Assembly: GCF_000003815.2 (NCBI RefSeq) | Contig: NC_049985.1 | Location: 15,904,355 to 15,968,354, forward strand | Direction: 5' to 3' | DNA length: 64,000 nt | DNA from: Branchiostoma floridae | Taxonomy: Eukaryota > Chordata > Leptocardii > Amphioxiformes > Branchiostomatidae | Part shown: piece after piece, positions 22,165 to 33,500 of the stretch | Numbering within the stretch: position 1 is the first letter of the stretch | How the letters are laid out: each line of letters starts with the position of its first letter | Notes under the pieces: generated by a model | What the model saw: only the letters and a program-made list of their open reading frames with translations | What the model was told of the DNA's origin: nothing | The model's database searches: none | Made by a program: the position numbers and the translations under genes

Positions 22165-22608
22165 TAAGGGTGGGTACAGGTACAGAAAATTCAGGTTCAT
22201 GTCCGGTTCAGGTCCAGAGGATCAGGTCCAGGTGCAGACCTGATCCTGGACCTGATTCAGTATGGGATAACTTGTGAAGGGGTGAAATTCAAAACAATAG
22301 TCCATTTCGTTATAAAGAAATCTGTTTTTTTAGTATCTTACTCCCACAGGCAGACTGAAATCCTACAAGTCTAACTGCCTCTGTACGATTGGCTGTAAAA
22401 CTTGGTAGAAATGACTATAGACTCTACTCTGCTTCGTTCTTGTTATTTTCTTCCACCGGTAAGCCCCCGAACGTGTGAATGCCTGATCATATAATCTGTT
22501 CATTCTCTAATAGGTCCAACATTCAGCTCACCAATTTTTTCATGTCGTTTTTTTCCGGACCGGTCCAATAAGAAAAAAAAACGGTTTTGGAGCTGTGCAT
22601 CACTAGCT
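22165..22608 (+). mobile_element. hAT-like nonautonomous element, copy 1
   Basis: Begins AAGGGTGGGTACAGGTACAG, followed by CAGGT-rich sequence, GTCCATTTCG, GGCAGACTGAAATCC, AGAAATGACTATAGACTC, TCTTGTTATTTTCTTC, GTAAGCCCC and ends TTTTTCCGGACCGGTCC...GCTGTGCATCACTAG. Same family as 24495, 41326 and 52052. An apparent - strand ORF across its right half is a by-product. Confidence 0.7.
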
Positions 22609-23719
22609 GTGCTGAAGGTTATTTGCAGACCTAACACATTGAAATGTAGAGAGTTTGTTACCCAATGAATACATTCGTACATTTGAATTATATGTCAAAG
22701 GTCAGAAGAACATTTGTACTTCTCACTTTCATGTGTAACTGTACTTCTTACTTCTTACTAAGTCTAGATGCTATAAAGACTAAGACTAAATGACATAAAG
22801 GTTTTTTCACTTCCACCATACAAAATATGAAATTGATCATATTCAATATATACTCAAGTATCTTTTAGGTTATTGTCAAGCTCTTTTGAGCCTAATACAT
22901 TAATGGGATATCTAAATGATTTGAGTGGGTCAATCTTTGATAAAAATCAATTAATAGGAAGAAATTCACATGAAAAAAAATTATAATTGCAAAGAATCCC
23001 ACAGAAATCACAGACAATATGTCATCAATGCCTGCTTATTATATAAGTTAAAATTCTGAAATAAAATGACACTTTTCAACAGCACACTTCACAACCCTAG
23101 GCTACCCTTTCAACTTGAACTCATTTGAAAAATGGCTTCATATGAAACCATGACTGGTCATATCCTCCGCAGTGTCATTTCATAATTTCCTTATATCACG
23201 AATTCTATAAACCGTTACAAAGTCTTTTAATGTACCTATCTATTATGTAATACCTCCATTCTACAGAGCTGCTGCCAAAGTAATGGTATCACCAGAAGAA
23301 TAACATTTATGGTTGTAAGCCCACGACTTCATGTGAACTTCACTTCATAACTTCATTCTCCAATAACTTTTAATGCCCCTGGCCAAACTCTAATATGATC
23401 ATCGGAGCCAAACTAAGGCTGTGTCAATTACTACTGGGTGAAAATTTACGAGCGAACAACTGAGGGAATATAGGTGGGCATATGAAGCCTGATTGTAGAC
23501 CTGTGCATCAGCACTATACGCTAGCCCTGGCCTTAACCTTTTTCATCAACCAAGCGATTATGGCCTTGAATGTACCTAATAACGGGCCCCGTACCACAAC
23601 AGATAAAAGTAATAGATTTATCCACATAAAGGAGAGATGCATTCGACCCATTCTTTTTAGTGCTATCTGTGTTGTATATCACCATCAGGAAAGCCTGTTG
23701 CCTGCGTGGTGGCGCCACC
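22609..23719. other. Noncoding, no gene seen
   Basis: AT-rich, no exon or repeat recognised. Confidence 0.35.
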
Positions 23720-23995
23720 AAGATTGCTACTCCAGTTATAACAAAGACTGACAAATTAAGGCATACACATCTACAGAAAAGATATTGCTACAATGTTGTT
23801 CTCTGGAGAATGAGCGACCACTCCCAATAGGATCATTTTTCAGTGTTAGCGTTGTACAAATCATTCTTACATTGAACTTCAAGCCGCGTATAGATTGCTT
23901 TTTCGGTTGTAACAAAGAATGACAAATCAAGGCATACACCGCTACAGTCATGATATTACTTTGGCAATTTCCTCTTGAGAATGACGGACCACTCC
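23720..23995. repeat. Two-copy direct duplication, spacing about 173 bp
   Basis: A ~103-bp block with GATTGCT, TAACAAAGA(C/A)TGACAAAT, AAGGCATACAC, CTACAG and GAATGA(G/C)(C/G)GACCACTCC occurs at 23720-23823 and 23893-23995. It makes a - strand frame look like a repeated protein. Confidence 0.7.
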
Positions 23996-24494
23996 TGACA
24001 GCATCACTCAATGTTAACATTGTATGCAGTTGTTTTTGTCAGACACAGACTCAAATCGATGCGAAGATATCGTTTGAGTTTCTTGCAGCTGGTAGCAACA
24101 GTTTTTCTTAAAGCAGTAAATTCTGCAACCAATAGAATACCTGTGTTCTTCAGCTTGAAATATGGTAGAAATGCTGTTGCAAATAGTAATTGCCACAAGG
24201 ATGGAACTTACAGGTACAATCAATGAAAAGACTGACAATACATCGATGCATTGATCTAATAGTACGTTATGTGGATTCCTGGATGTTTTTAGTAATTGGG
24301 ATTTATCTATTGTGTCCTGTATGGACCAGATGGAACAGAAGAAAGCAAGATACATTATATGTGATACAAACTAAAAGTGAATTTTAGAAAGGGAGAAAAC
24401 AAGAGCTTTTAAAAAAAGCTGGTCTTTCGCTTACTTATATTGTGTAGGTAAAACTTTTACCAGATGAGTTTCAGAACAGTTTCAATGGTATGAA

Positions 24495-24835
24495 CTAGGG
24501 GTGGGTACTGGAACAGAAAATTCAGGTACAGGTACAAAGGATCAGGTGCAGGTCCGGACTTGATGGTCTGTGAAAACTTTTGAAGGGGCGATACTCAAAA
24601 CAATTGTCCATTTCGCTACTAAGGAATTAGTGGAGTATCTGATTACCACTGGTGTTATAAAGTCCTATGTTCATGTGAACAACACTTGTTCTGTACGTTG
24701 ACGTACAAAGTTTATTCAATTTGTTCTCGTAATTTATTGCACCAGTAAGCCCTTAAACGTATAGATGCCTGCTGATATAATGTGTTCATTTTCTAATTGG
24801 TGCAGCATCCAGTTTACTGATTTTTGTCAGGTCTG
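24495..24835 (+). mobile_element. hAT-like nonautonomous element, copy 2
   Basis: Starts CTAGGGGTGGGTACTGG and shares the body landmarks of copy 1 (ATACTCAAAACAATTGTCC, CACCAGTAAGCCC, ATAATGTGTTCATTTTC). The right end is diverged or truncated. Confidence 0.65.
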
Positions 24836-25224
24836 TGTCTGTTAATAAAATTGTACTTAATGAGTTTCAAAATGCAAATGCAGTTTCATTGTGGTATGTT
24901 GAAAGGAACGTTTCATTTCTTTTCGGAATGCAAAATTATTGAGATTTTGATTCATTACGTCAGTGGTTATGGGCCACAAACTCACTCCATCGGGGTAGCT
25001 TGGAATCTTCTCATTTGAAATCAATTAGATAAAATATTAGTCAGTGTATTTTACATATATCAAAGAGGGATACACTTTTGTTGAAGTTTCTTCCACGAAG
25101 ATCCCTTGAAATTTCGAGTAGTAAGCAATTTTCCACATGCAACCGCCTCCCACCCCACGTCAGATCTCTGCACAATTCTGGATTTCATAGAGGTAATTCT
25201 CCACATCGTGACTTAGGCTCTGGG

Positions 25225-25290
25225 TCATTTCAACTTGAGAAGGATCAGAGGACTGATCGAAAGCGTCGGTATATAAGCGCTTTATTTTGT
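25225..25290 (+). repeat. Hairpin repeat related to the hammerhead-like motif
   Basis: CAACTTGAGAAGGATCAG, a four-base loop, CTGATCGAAAGCGTCGG. Stem GATCAG/CTGATC is perfect. Same family as 62430; a relative of 53527. Confidence 0.5.
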
Positions 25291-25734
25291 GCACGGATAT
25301 ATGGTCCTAAAATTGTAACATCGTAATAACACATCAAAATCGCGACACCCCTTCCCAACATGCGACACTCCCTTGGGACAAAATGGTGGCGCCCATGGAC
25401 GCCAACGAAAACAATATACTAGTAGGTTTTGTTATCGCAGGCCTGTAATGAATTGCTATTTGTTCCAACATATGCAACTATACAAAAGTAGTTGTCTATA
25501 CATGCGACGTTCCGGGCGAGCTCTCTCCGGTCACCGACCTTCCAAAATTTCCACATGGCTGGGGAGGACGCGAGACGCCGCCAGCGAGACCCCGACGGCT
25601 GTTTAATAACACCAAGGAGGTTAAAAAAGACCTCGTCAGAGAACTTGATGCTGTGCCTTTAGGAGATTCATAAATAGAATAACTGTGACAAATTCAGTCG
25701 GTAACGATTTTTGTATGCAAAAAAAAAATCAAGT

Positions 25735-25740
25735 TTTATT
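25735..25740 (-). promoter_or_regulatory. Poly(A) signal AATAAA
   Basis: TTTATT on +, that is AATAAA on -, 130 bp beyond the stop at 25870; fits the 3' end of the - strand gene. Confidence 0.45.
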
Positions 25741-25869
25741 TGACTCTTTTGACAGTAGACCTCCACAAAACTCAGTAGATACATTGTATATAGCTTTCAC
25801 ATCTTTCCTGTATGTACAATGCTCACAGTTCCCTACTCAAGTCAATCTATACACTGTCACCAAACACGA

Positions 25870-26058
25870 TTAGAATGTGCTAAGATTCAGGATGGATGCT
25901 TTTTTTCCGTTCAATGAATGTTGATCAAAGGCAGATATTTCCTCATGATAGCCATCACTTGAGTTGTACAATGTAAAAGTGGAAAGGACATCATATTCTG
26001 ATTGTATTTCTTCACTACCTGCTAGCAGAGAGACTGCACCAGTACACACTATGAACAT
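25870..26058 (-). CDS. Terminal exon or small secreted-protein ORF
   Basis: A - strand frame from ATG (26058) to TAA, 62 residues. It opens with a hydrophobic stretch, MFIVCTGAVSLLAG, that would serve as a signal peptide, then SEEIQSEYDVLSTFTLYNSS and ends KKASILNLSTF. The frame stays open about 12 codons upstream of the ATG. Possible acceptors inside (GGTGCAG, TAGCAG) would all enter in phase 1. AATAAA follows at 25740-25735. It is 400 bp downstream of the - strand exon at 26.5 kb and may belong to the same gene, but the phases of those two pieces do not match directly. Family unknown. Confidence 0.4.
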   Translation of the reverse strand: MFIVCTGAVSLLAGSEEIQSEYDVLSTFTLYNSSDGYHEEISAFDQHSLNGKKASILNLSTF

Positions 26059-26445
26059 GTACAGACTCCAGATGTTACAGAAGGTATGAATCCTTTATAA
26101 GAATAAGGCGTACTAAAATTACATACCGGTAATTATAGGTTTGTTACAATGGCCATTTCTACACCAAAATCTTACATCATGTCTGTCAACCCAGTTCACA
26201 TGAGATGGAAACAATTGGAGATTTCTTTGATCCGACCTGGTCCTCCCCTCCCCCATCTAAGTTTGTGCTACTCAATATCACTAGTTCATGAAAGGACTTA
26301 CTATACAATGGACTAGATATCCTTTACCATATGAGATGACCACAAGCTGACCAGTGTAAAAGCTACAGGTGGTAAGTTTTTTGAAAGCCCATGTTCCCAA
26401 GTTTCTGAAGGATGTATAGTATCCTGTGTGGTAACCATGTGCTAC

Positions 26446-26559
26446 CGCCCGACAACCATCTGTTTGAGATCCTTGAGGCTGTGTTCTCTGGCGACCTGCA
26501 GGGCGTGGTCCAAGGCATGGATCTGCACCAACAGCTTAGCTACCTGCTTAATGCTCTCT
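26446..26559 (-). CDS. Internal coding exon of an unidentified - strand gene
   Basis: The acceptor CATTCCCTTTCCTTACAG is excellent. Only one of the three frames stays open: ESIKQVAKLLVQIHALDHAL, then QVAREHSLKDLKQM, a helix-rich peptide with typical codon use. It enters with one base completing a split codon. The donor is uncertain: ATG|GTTGTC, or CG|GTAGCA just before an in-frame TAG. The + strand frame over the same bases is also open, but lacks the splice support. Located 0.7 kb downstream of the CpG-rich promoter at 27.2-27.5 kb, so it could be an early exon of the gene that promoter drives on the - strand. Confidence 0.5.
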
Positions 26560-27225
26560 CTGTAAGGAAAGGGAATGCAAAAATGAGCGAGTTGTGGGGT
26601 AATCAAAATATGTTACAACTAGACACATGTTTGATGTAGACACAGGCTTTGTGGCACTGGAACTAACCTACTCACTGTAAAAACCGAAAACTCTCCTTGT
26701 TTTAAATATGAGGTTCAACAACCAAACCTCCAAACAACCAAACAATCAAACAAATAATGATTCTCCAGAAATTTGGACTTCAGGTCAAATAGCAAATGTA
26801 ACATAGCCAGACAATATAATTACTGTTGGTCACTTCTTTTGTGGCCAAGAGCATGTTATCATTTTATTTAGTTATGAAGTTTTCATAGCTTTAGAATGCT
26901 ACAACAAATACTGTGGATATTCGCCAAATAATGTTAAATTTTGGACAACACTTACGACATTTGTCAGTTTCTTAAAAACATGAAATCTGTAAAAACAGGT
27001 ACAAATCAACATTTTACCCGTCATGCATATGGCGCATCTGAAGACTAAAAGCAAGGAGGTTAAAGAAGGACTAAAAGCAAGGAGGTTAAAGGACAGCATC
27101 AGAAAATTTTCAATTCTTTATTTTCCAGTAGTTTACTCATTAAAAAGTTGATGTACGTCAATTTTTACATTGATCCGCCTAATATGACCCTGTAGACACG
27201 TTTGAACTTCGCGCTCTCCTCCTCT
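26560..27225. other. Noncoding (probable intron/5' region)
   Basis: AT-rich. GGACTAAAAGCAAGGAGGTT is duplicated in tandem at 27035-27090; AAGGAGGTTAAA also occurs at 25612 and, inverted, at 7385. Confidence 0.4.
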
Positions 27226-27515
27226 CCCCGCCGCGCTGGCCGATGACGTAATGGCCTCGTTCTGATCGTCTGAGATTGTATGACGTCACGGATCCAAAAC
27301 TTCTAGCCAGCCATTTTTCTCGGTGAACCTCGGTCCTCTCAGCGGTGAATAATCACCCCGCCATTCTGGAGTTCAGTTTGTTGTTGTTGAAAATTACTTT
27401 CGTGGACCTGTAAGTCGCATTGTGAGCTGTCTACGAAGCCATAGTCCCCGGGAGACTGAACATGAATAAGCTTGCCTGCGAGTAAACCGCGCGGCGACGG
27501 GACGAAATCAAAACA
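27226..27515. promoter_or_regulatory. CpG-rich, probably bidirectional promoter
   Basis: An island of CpG-rich sequence in AT-rich surroundings. It holds two cAMP-response-like elements, TGACGTAA (about 27243) and TGACGTCA (about 27281), an inverted YY1-like CCGCCATTCTGG (27358), and ends with a second YY1/TISU-like start on + (AAAACAATGGCGG). No TATA box. YY1-like sites in both orientations suggest divergent transcription: - toward 26.5 kb, + into the exon at 27516. Confidence 0.55.
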
Positions 27516-27575
27516 ATGGCGGTGGGGGAGGTTCACGCACCGTGCCTTTCTGGACTTTTACAAGAGCGAGTTCGG
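27516..27575 (+). CDS. Probable first coding exon
   Basis: ATG in strong context (ACAATGGCG) opens 20 codons, MAVGEVHAPCLSGLLQERVR, ending at CGG|GTCAGT, a fair donor in phase 0. It lies directly downstream of the CpG-rich promoter, and its third positions are GC-rich. The frame also stays open past the donor into the N gap, so the exon could be longer. The continuation could not be found; the gap at 27610-27798 or a long intron may hide it. Family not recognised. Confidence 0.5.
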
Positions 27576-27609
27576 GTCAGTTCTTACCTTCTCCTTTCCG
27601 GACAGCACA

Positions 27610-27798
27610 NNNNNNNNNNNNNNNNNNNNNNNNNNNNNNNNNNNNNNNNNNNNNNNNNNNNNNNNNNNNNNNNNNNNNNNNNNNNNNNNNNNNNNNNNNN
27701 NNNNNNNNNNNNNNNNNNNNNNNNNNNNNNNNNNNNNNNNNNNNNNNNNNNNNNNNNNNNNNNNNNNNNNNNNNNNNNNNNNNNNNNNNNNNNNNNNN
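27610..27798. other. Assembly gap (189 N)
   Basis: Run of N. Any ORF across it is an artefact. Confidence 1.
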
Positions 27799-27893
27799 TT
27801 ATGAGAACATTATGCAATTTTGACATATTTGATCAAGTTTTTTTGCCATTGTAGGTTTCTCTTACTTCTGGCTTGTAGGTAAGAGGATAGAGG

Positions 27894-27962
27894 AAAAGCC
27901 TGAAACATTGGGCATCTAAACAGAGGGCCATTTTTCAACTAGAAAGGCCGACATTTGCTTGG
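27894..27962. repeat. Dispersed repeat, inverted partner near 31930
   Basis: AAAAGCCTGAA...ATCTAAACAGAGGGCCATTTTTCAAC matches the reverse complement of 31905-31960. Followed by the CTAGAAAGGC fragment also seen at 637. Confidence 0.65.
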
Positions 27963-29439
27963 GTGCAAATACAGCATATTTCAGCCATACCCATTCCCAC
28001 GCAACATTGGACTGTTCCAAGTCACCCTTGCGCAAAAATGCAATATTTTAATGTAAGTTATCCCCAAAAGAGAACTAATATTGTGAATTGATTCCATGTC
28101 AAAACAGAGCTTGCCCAATATGCCCCGGGCCCATATGGAAGAATATAATCTTCCACAGGAGCGCCTATGCATAACTGATTGGTTTTTAGAATTGCGGCAG
28201 CTCCTATTTTTCCGAGAGTGAAAAAAAACGCATCTTCCATTCAGAAGATTTTCGTCATGAAATTACATGACGCCATTCAACAATTTCCACTTCGATAACT
28301 AGGTCTAAGTACCGTCATAATCTCCTTGTGATGTGGGTACATTTATTATTGCAGTGAACTTTTTTTTAAGCAAGTAGGGCATACGTTTTAATAATTGTCA
28401 GGTGCAGGTACTGTGTAGTAGGAGTGTTGTTTGTTTTTTTCAAGCTAAAAATCTTCTTCTTCTTTGTATGAGCCATTACATAAACGGAGACGTCTCGAAA
28501 TTTTACAAGAATTTTACCACTCTGTCGCTTCATTTCTTTTCTGAAAGATCCCAGGACCAACAAGTTAATTTGATTTTGCTTTATCTATATATTTCATTTT
28601 CCTTCGAATTCTTTGTTAAGTATATGCCCCTGCATACCACTGTTAAATTTTTTTACTTTGTATGCAATCAGCCATCGCACGTAATCTTGTCTGGGTGTTA
28701 TAATTTCCTGCTCGTAGTGTGCGAGACCTGGAGGATAGGTGTTTCTACTTTGTTCGGGGGTTTCTTTTCGGAGGTCAGTGGTGATACTCTGGTACTGAGA
28801 GTGTTTTATTGGGCTCAAACTCTGGCAGTTTAAAGTTACTTACAATTTGAATGTACAAAGTTTACGTCTAAAAAGAACAACAACAACACTAGAAGTACCT
28901 AAAGTACATTTGTTCGGGAAAAAATACATGCATTCTCGCCACTGTCAAACTTACCTATCAAAACTAAACGCAAGCCGTCCAATTTTCCTTGTCCAAATCT
29001 GCCGAAAATGATTGATAGTGCCATGCGGAATGTTGGTAAATTCATCGACACTAACGTTCAATGCACGCGTACCGTCCGCTACCGCTCAAATGACCCTGTC
29101 TGAACTCCAAATCCTCGCAAACTACAATTTCAAACCCGGCACAGGGTGCCATATGGCCACTGTAAGGCTGTAATATGCATCTGTTTGTGTATATACGGGA
29201 TTGCAAGGCCCCGCTTATGAATATTAATTAACTAGCATTCGCCTTTCTCGACGCTGATTGGCTGGCGTCCATAAAGTAATTATCTCTCGCTCTCCCCAGA
29301 CCGCTGGCACCTGGCACGTGTGGGCTCTGGGGTCACTGGAGTTCACGGCAGGAAGCCGAAAGAAAACCAATTTCAACTCAGAAAAGCGCTGAAATTAAGC
29401 ATTTTAAAGTAGTTTATGCCCAAAATTTTACTTGGATCA
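27963..29439. other. Noncoding, no gene seen
   Basis: Probable intron of the + strand gene. A 143-codon ORF at 28402-28833 is T-rich with F/L/C-dominated composition and no splice borders. 28993-29052 is a diverged partner of the 1497 repeat. A GC-rich patch with an inverted CCAAT box lies at 29230-29350. Confidence 0.35.
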
Positions 29440-29770
29440 TTTTACCAACTATCTAATGCCTATCTACACCAAATTTAAGGTCATTCCATTGTAATTCAAG
29501 GGAACAGGGGGCCACAATATACCGTTTTGGTCAAAACATGACCTTTAAACTTCAATGAAATCATTTTAGAGGCAGATATGAAAAAAATGAGAAAAAAGCA
29601 CCTCGGTATTGACCCACTCTACCCTTGTGCCAAATTTCAGGTCATTCGGTCACGGAACGACGGAGATGAATCGCTTTGAAGATTTGACAGGAGAAAGAAA
29701 GAAAGAAAGAAAGAAAGAAACATTACGAATACAATATATTTCACCATACCATATATGGTATGGCTGAAAT
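29440..29770 (+). repeat. Dispersed repeat ending in (GAAA)n and a hairpin
   Basis: GTGCCAAATTTCAGGTCATT and neighbouring text resemble 3' tails of RTE-type LINEs; a (GAAA)6-7 microsatellite lies at 29693-29720. It closes with a 35-bp palindrome, TATTTCACCATACC / GGTATGGCTGAAATA, at about 29734-29768. Confidence 0.5.
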
Positions 29771-30151
29771 ATAACAAGGTACAACTTAGAATGCTCCATC
29801 CTTAGTGCTAAAAACATGGCTGCTATAAAAATTTCTTTTCCACACTTTTTCCACATTTTAAATTTTAATCAATTGAGTGAATTTCAGAACAGTAAAAAGG
29901 TTCTTCTATACAATATCATCTCATATGGCAATTGGCTGCATTTCAGTGCATCAACAGCAAAAAAACAGTCCAACTGGGACATCCACTATCTAACAAATAA
30001 ATAAATTTGTACTATTATTGTATGTCTTGTACCTGTTTTATCATTCCAATATCTTTCATCAAGCCAGTTTAAACTTATACACTGTAAGCAAACACTACTA
30101 ATCTACAGACTAAAGAAAAAACATTTCTGAATAGCCTAGAATGCTCTTATC

Positions 30152-30592
30152 AGAGGAGACACCCATACAGTATCACACACAACTACATTTAAACGTCAGT
30201 TGTTAAAATACCTACACAACCGATTCACACACCTTTATAATACAGACACCCCATGTACTTGGACGTCGTTCTGCTCCTGTTCGACGTGCTTCGCAACGAG
30301 AGCACGTTAACCGTTCAACTTTGTATATAAACATTGTGCATTTTGTATATAAGTTATATTTTGTTTCCGATTATCACTGTGCATACCATTTTTGATTATT
30401 CTTATTATTTAATTGAATGTGTATTGTATATAAGTTATTGTTTGTTTCCGATTATTCCTGTATATACCATTGTTGACTCTTATTATTTACTTGTATTGTG
30501 TATTTTGTTTCGGGGAGACAACTTGCAGAGGTGGTATCACCTGTTTTGTCTCCCCACCATTTATGGGAAGTGTAATAAACAAATAAACAAAG
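30152..30592 (+). mobile_element. Non-LTR retrotransposon 3' end (ORF2 tail and 3'UTR)
   Basis: Bases 30152-30310 encode the last 52 residues of a LINE polyprotein: FKRQLLKYLHNRF, then CTWTSFCSCSTCF, a cysteine-rich C-terminus typical of the group, and TAA. The 3'UTR contains a diverged ~85-bp tandem duplication (GTATATAAGTTAT...GTTTCCGATTAT) and ends GTGTAATAAACAAATAAAC. A frame break just upstream (TAG near 30138) shows decay. Clade not assigned. Confidence 0.7.
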
Positions 30593-31904
30593 TAGATGTG
30601 TGACGGCATATTCTACTTCAGTTGTATAATGAAACTAGAAGTCATTTGTTTGAGCGCCACCTATAGCAGTCTAGAGCACTTCTCCTAATGAACTGCCTGT
30701 TCTGTTGTCTCCATTTATTTAGGGTCTCTACATTTCCTAGATGCCCCAATAACTCTTCTGAAACGCACAGCCTTTCTGAGTAATCCAATCCTCCAAGGTT
30801 ACAATCTTCGTTTTACGAACGCGTAGATTGCAGAGGAACTTTCTAAGAGGTAAGCCACTTTCTTCAGAAACTTGCTAAGTAACAATCAGTGCCTATCAGA
30901 CATGTGGTGCCAGTCTGAACAAGCTATCAGCAGACAGCTGGTGCCAAACCACCTCACTTCACTTTATTGCAGCCCCCGGGGAAAAGCAGCTCCAACGGCT
31001 CTATCAGGAAACAAATTTCTGTGGTTCACGGTATTGCCGGCATTGTGTACTTATTTGATGAGTATCAGGGTTTGTCATAAAGACAAAGTGCTGAGCGACA
31101 TTGCGTTGTCTTTACGGCATTGTTATTAATCCACTGTGTCGCCTTGACTCATATGAACATTAGTTCTAACAGCTTACTGTAACCGAACACACCTGTTACT
31201 GTTAAAGCATACTTTCTGTGGGAACCCAGTGTTTGAAGTGGAGATGGAGTTAGCGTAAATGGAAGCATATCAGATATCAGAACTATTTCAAGCTTTTAGT
31301 GATGAGGACCTGGACTAGTTAGCTTTGACATACTGACAAAAGTACACAATTTGGAGATTGTGTATACCAGCTTGGTGCATGTGGAGTTTTTAAAACATTG
31401 GACATCGGTAACATGGATGATGTTATTACAGGGGGAATAAACTGTTCCACTATATACCAGCAATGCATGTAATTCTATGGGGAATGTGTGGAAAGGTGTC
31501 GTTATCTGGAAAATCTTAAGTTCAAACTTAACCCTCAAATGCCAACCCTATTCTTTTGCCATCATCAAATGTACTTACAACAAATCACATATGGCTACTC
31601 TGCAAATAACCCCCCTAACAGAGACCTTGGATTGGTCCTGTAGCCTCCAAACAGCCAACTGACAATGATTCCACTATTTCATGTGGGTGTGTAAAACTCC
31701 AAGATGGAGGAAGCTAATTTTTTAAAAGTATAGAGTATTTCCTGCCATAGCCACCCATAAACTGCCAACTTGAAGATATCACATAAAATCCCACCAAGAA
31801 AGAGTTTTCAATGGTTCAAATCCCTGTTGGAGTTTTTTGACCCATCGGAATTTTTTTGACAGCAGCCATGTTTTCAGCACTAGGGATAGTGCTTTCTCGT
31901 GTTC
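30593..31904. other. Noncoding, no gene seen
   Basis: 30770-31130 is GC-balanced unique sequence with a short + ORF but no splice signals. Confidence 0.35.
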
Positions 31905-31960
31905 GCACTTGTTGAAAAATGGCCCTCTGTTTAGAGATGGACTTCATTTTTTCAGGCTTT
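31905..31960. repeat. Dispersed repeat, inverted partner of 27894
   Basis: GTTGAAAAATGGCCCTCTGT and TTTTTTCAGGCTTTT match the other copy in reverse. Confidence 0.6.
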
Positions 31961-31962
31961 TG

Positions 31963-32225
31963 TGGGGTCATGTGGCATAATTGCAGGGTGTGCAAATCCC
32001 AGAGGACCTGAGTTCAAATCCTGTCATGCTCCCGATGTTGTGCCCCTGGGAAAGGCCCTTTACACGACTTTCCTCGCTCTATCAAGGTGTAAAAATGGGT
32101 ACCTGACTTCGGACAGGGAGGTCAAAGGTGGTGGGAGGAGAGGGATGGGCTGCTCCTCGTCATGCTGTGCCTAATACTACAGCCTCGAGTCAAAAAGGCT
32201 ATGGGACTACCTACCTACCTTTACC
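31963..32225 (+). mobile_element. tRNA-derived SINE
   Basis: tRNA-like head (GTGGCATAATTGCAGG, then GAGTTCAAATCCTG), body CCGATGTTGTGCCCCTGGG, AAAGGCCCTTTACACGAC, GGGTACCTGACTTCGG and a CTAC-repeat tail. Same family as 20961, here with a longer body. Confidence 0.75.
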
Positions 32226-33171
32226 CTTTAAATCCTAGGGGAAGGTATGATGATGAACAATGATCAGTCAAAAAATCTACTATGAATAGCTGCAATCATA
32301 CTTCTGTATACAGGTCTTAAGTCTGTTACTATCACTACATTCTTGTCTTACCAAATATACAAAGATTTCATCTCTAGCATATTGTTGCTATTGGACAAGC
32401 AGCATTCATCTTCCACCAATTAGCCTACATATCACTTCTGTCTTCAGCTTTTGCCAGCCCCTCACAGACAAACATAAGACAGGTTACCACCAATAGCAAA
32501 CCATGAAAAAACTAACATATAATTGAGGTATAACCAAAATCTAATGTGGATCTAATTAGAGCAATTCCCAGCCAATTGTCACCTAATCACAGAGGCACCT
32601 TCTCTGACGCCAGCCCTGGCCTGGTATAATTGGTGACAACTTCTACCAATTTATGTCTTGGGCCGGCAGCTATTCCAACATTAAACAATGTATTCCCAGG
32701 GGCAAAATCTGTCTGTTGCTACTTGGAAAAGACTGCGAGATAGGGACAACCAAGCATAAAATGGGAGTAATCTAATTTTGCTGGCGCCGCCGATGCAATT
32801 GTCAGCTTTGTCTTACTCTGCGTTGATATACGAAAGATTCCATTCTGATTAACAAAATAAATGAAGACACTGTCGGAAATTGCGGGGAAGAAGTGTTACG
32901 ATGAGCAAAGTCAAAACCTCACAATAAAACTGTAAACTCTTCTTTTAGTTTCCAATGCGTCTTCGTTAAGCACGAAAATTTATAACACTTGTACAGCAAT
33001 CATCATGATGCTACAGATAGTGATATAGGGCTTTCATTTGTTCTATAGGCTACTGGGTTTACAGTATGCTTGCTTGTTATTTTAGAATAATGGATGCCAC
33101 AGTGATTTGTGTATCAGAAAGTGTTCTTAGAGAAGCTCACTGAGCAAAATATGTAAACTTCTGCTGTTCTT
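32226..33171. other. Noncoding, no gene seen
   Basis: 32560-32840 is unique, GC-balanced and rich in TAAT/ATTA cores; candidate regulatory DNA. Confidence 0.3.
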
Positions 33172-33500
33172 AAGCTAAGGGCACAACCGTATGTGCAAAT
33201 ACGTGCTGTCTATGTGCCAAAACGTGGGCAATCTTTGGGATCCATAAGTGGTAAGTACTGCCTCTGTACAAACTCGTAGGGAATCCAAAGGACTTTGGGG
33301 CATGCAGACATGCCGCAGAACTATACGTACAGGCAAAACTTTGTGTGCCATAGGGCTGCAGATTCGTCCCCCGTACGTGCCAGTACGGGTGACGCGCCTG
33401 CCCTGTACAGCCTGAACGTTTTCAGAAAAACGTGGTGGACGTGGCCTCCCAATAAAGCGTACGGACAAATTGCACTTACGGCGGGTTGTGCCCTTAGCTT
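33172..33500. mobile_element. MITE with AAGGGCACAACC ends
   Basis: AAGCTAAGGGCACAACC at the left and GGTTGTGCCCTTAGCTT at the right are exact inverted repeats (17 bp) bounding 329 bp rich in TACGTGC motifs. ORFs on both strands across it are by-products. Confidence 0.8.

Noticed and set aside
22500-22682. 60-codon - strand ORF with plausible protein look
   Set aside because: Lies in the right half of a hAT-like repeat present four times; no conserved frame among copies.
27472-27854. ORFs crossing the N run
   Set aside because: They exist only because N was read as open; apart from the 27516-27575 piece they have no support.
28402-28833. 143-codon + strand ORF
   Set aside because: Dominated by Phe, Leu and Cys from T-rich sequence; no exon signals.
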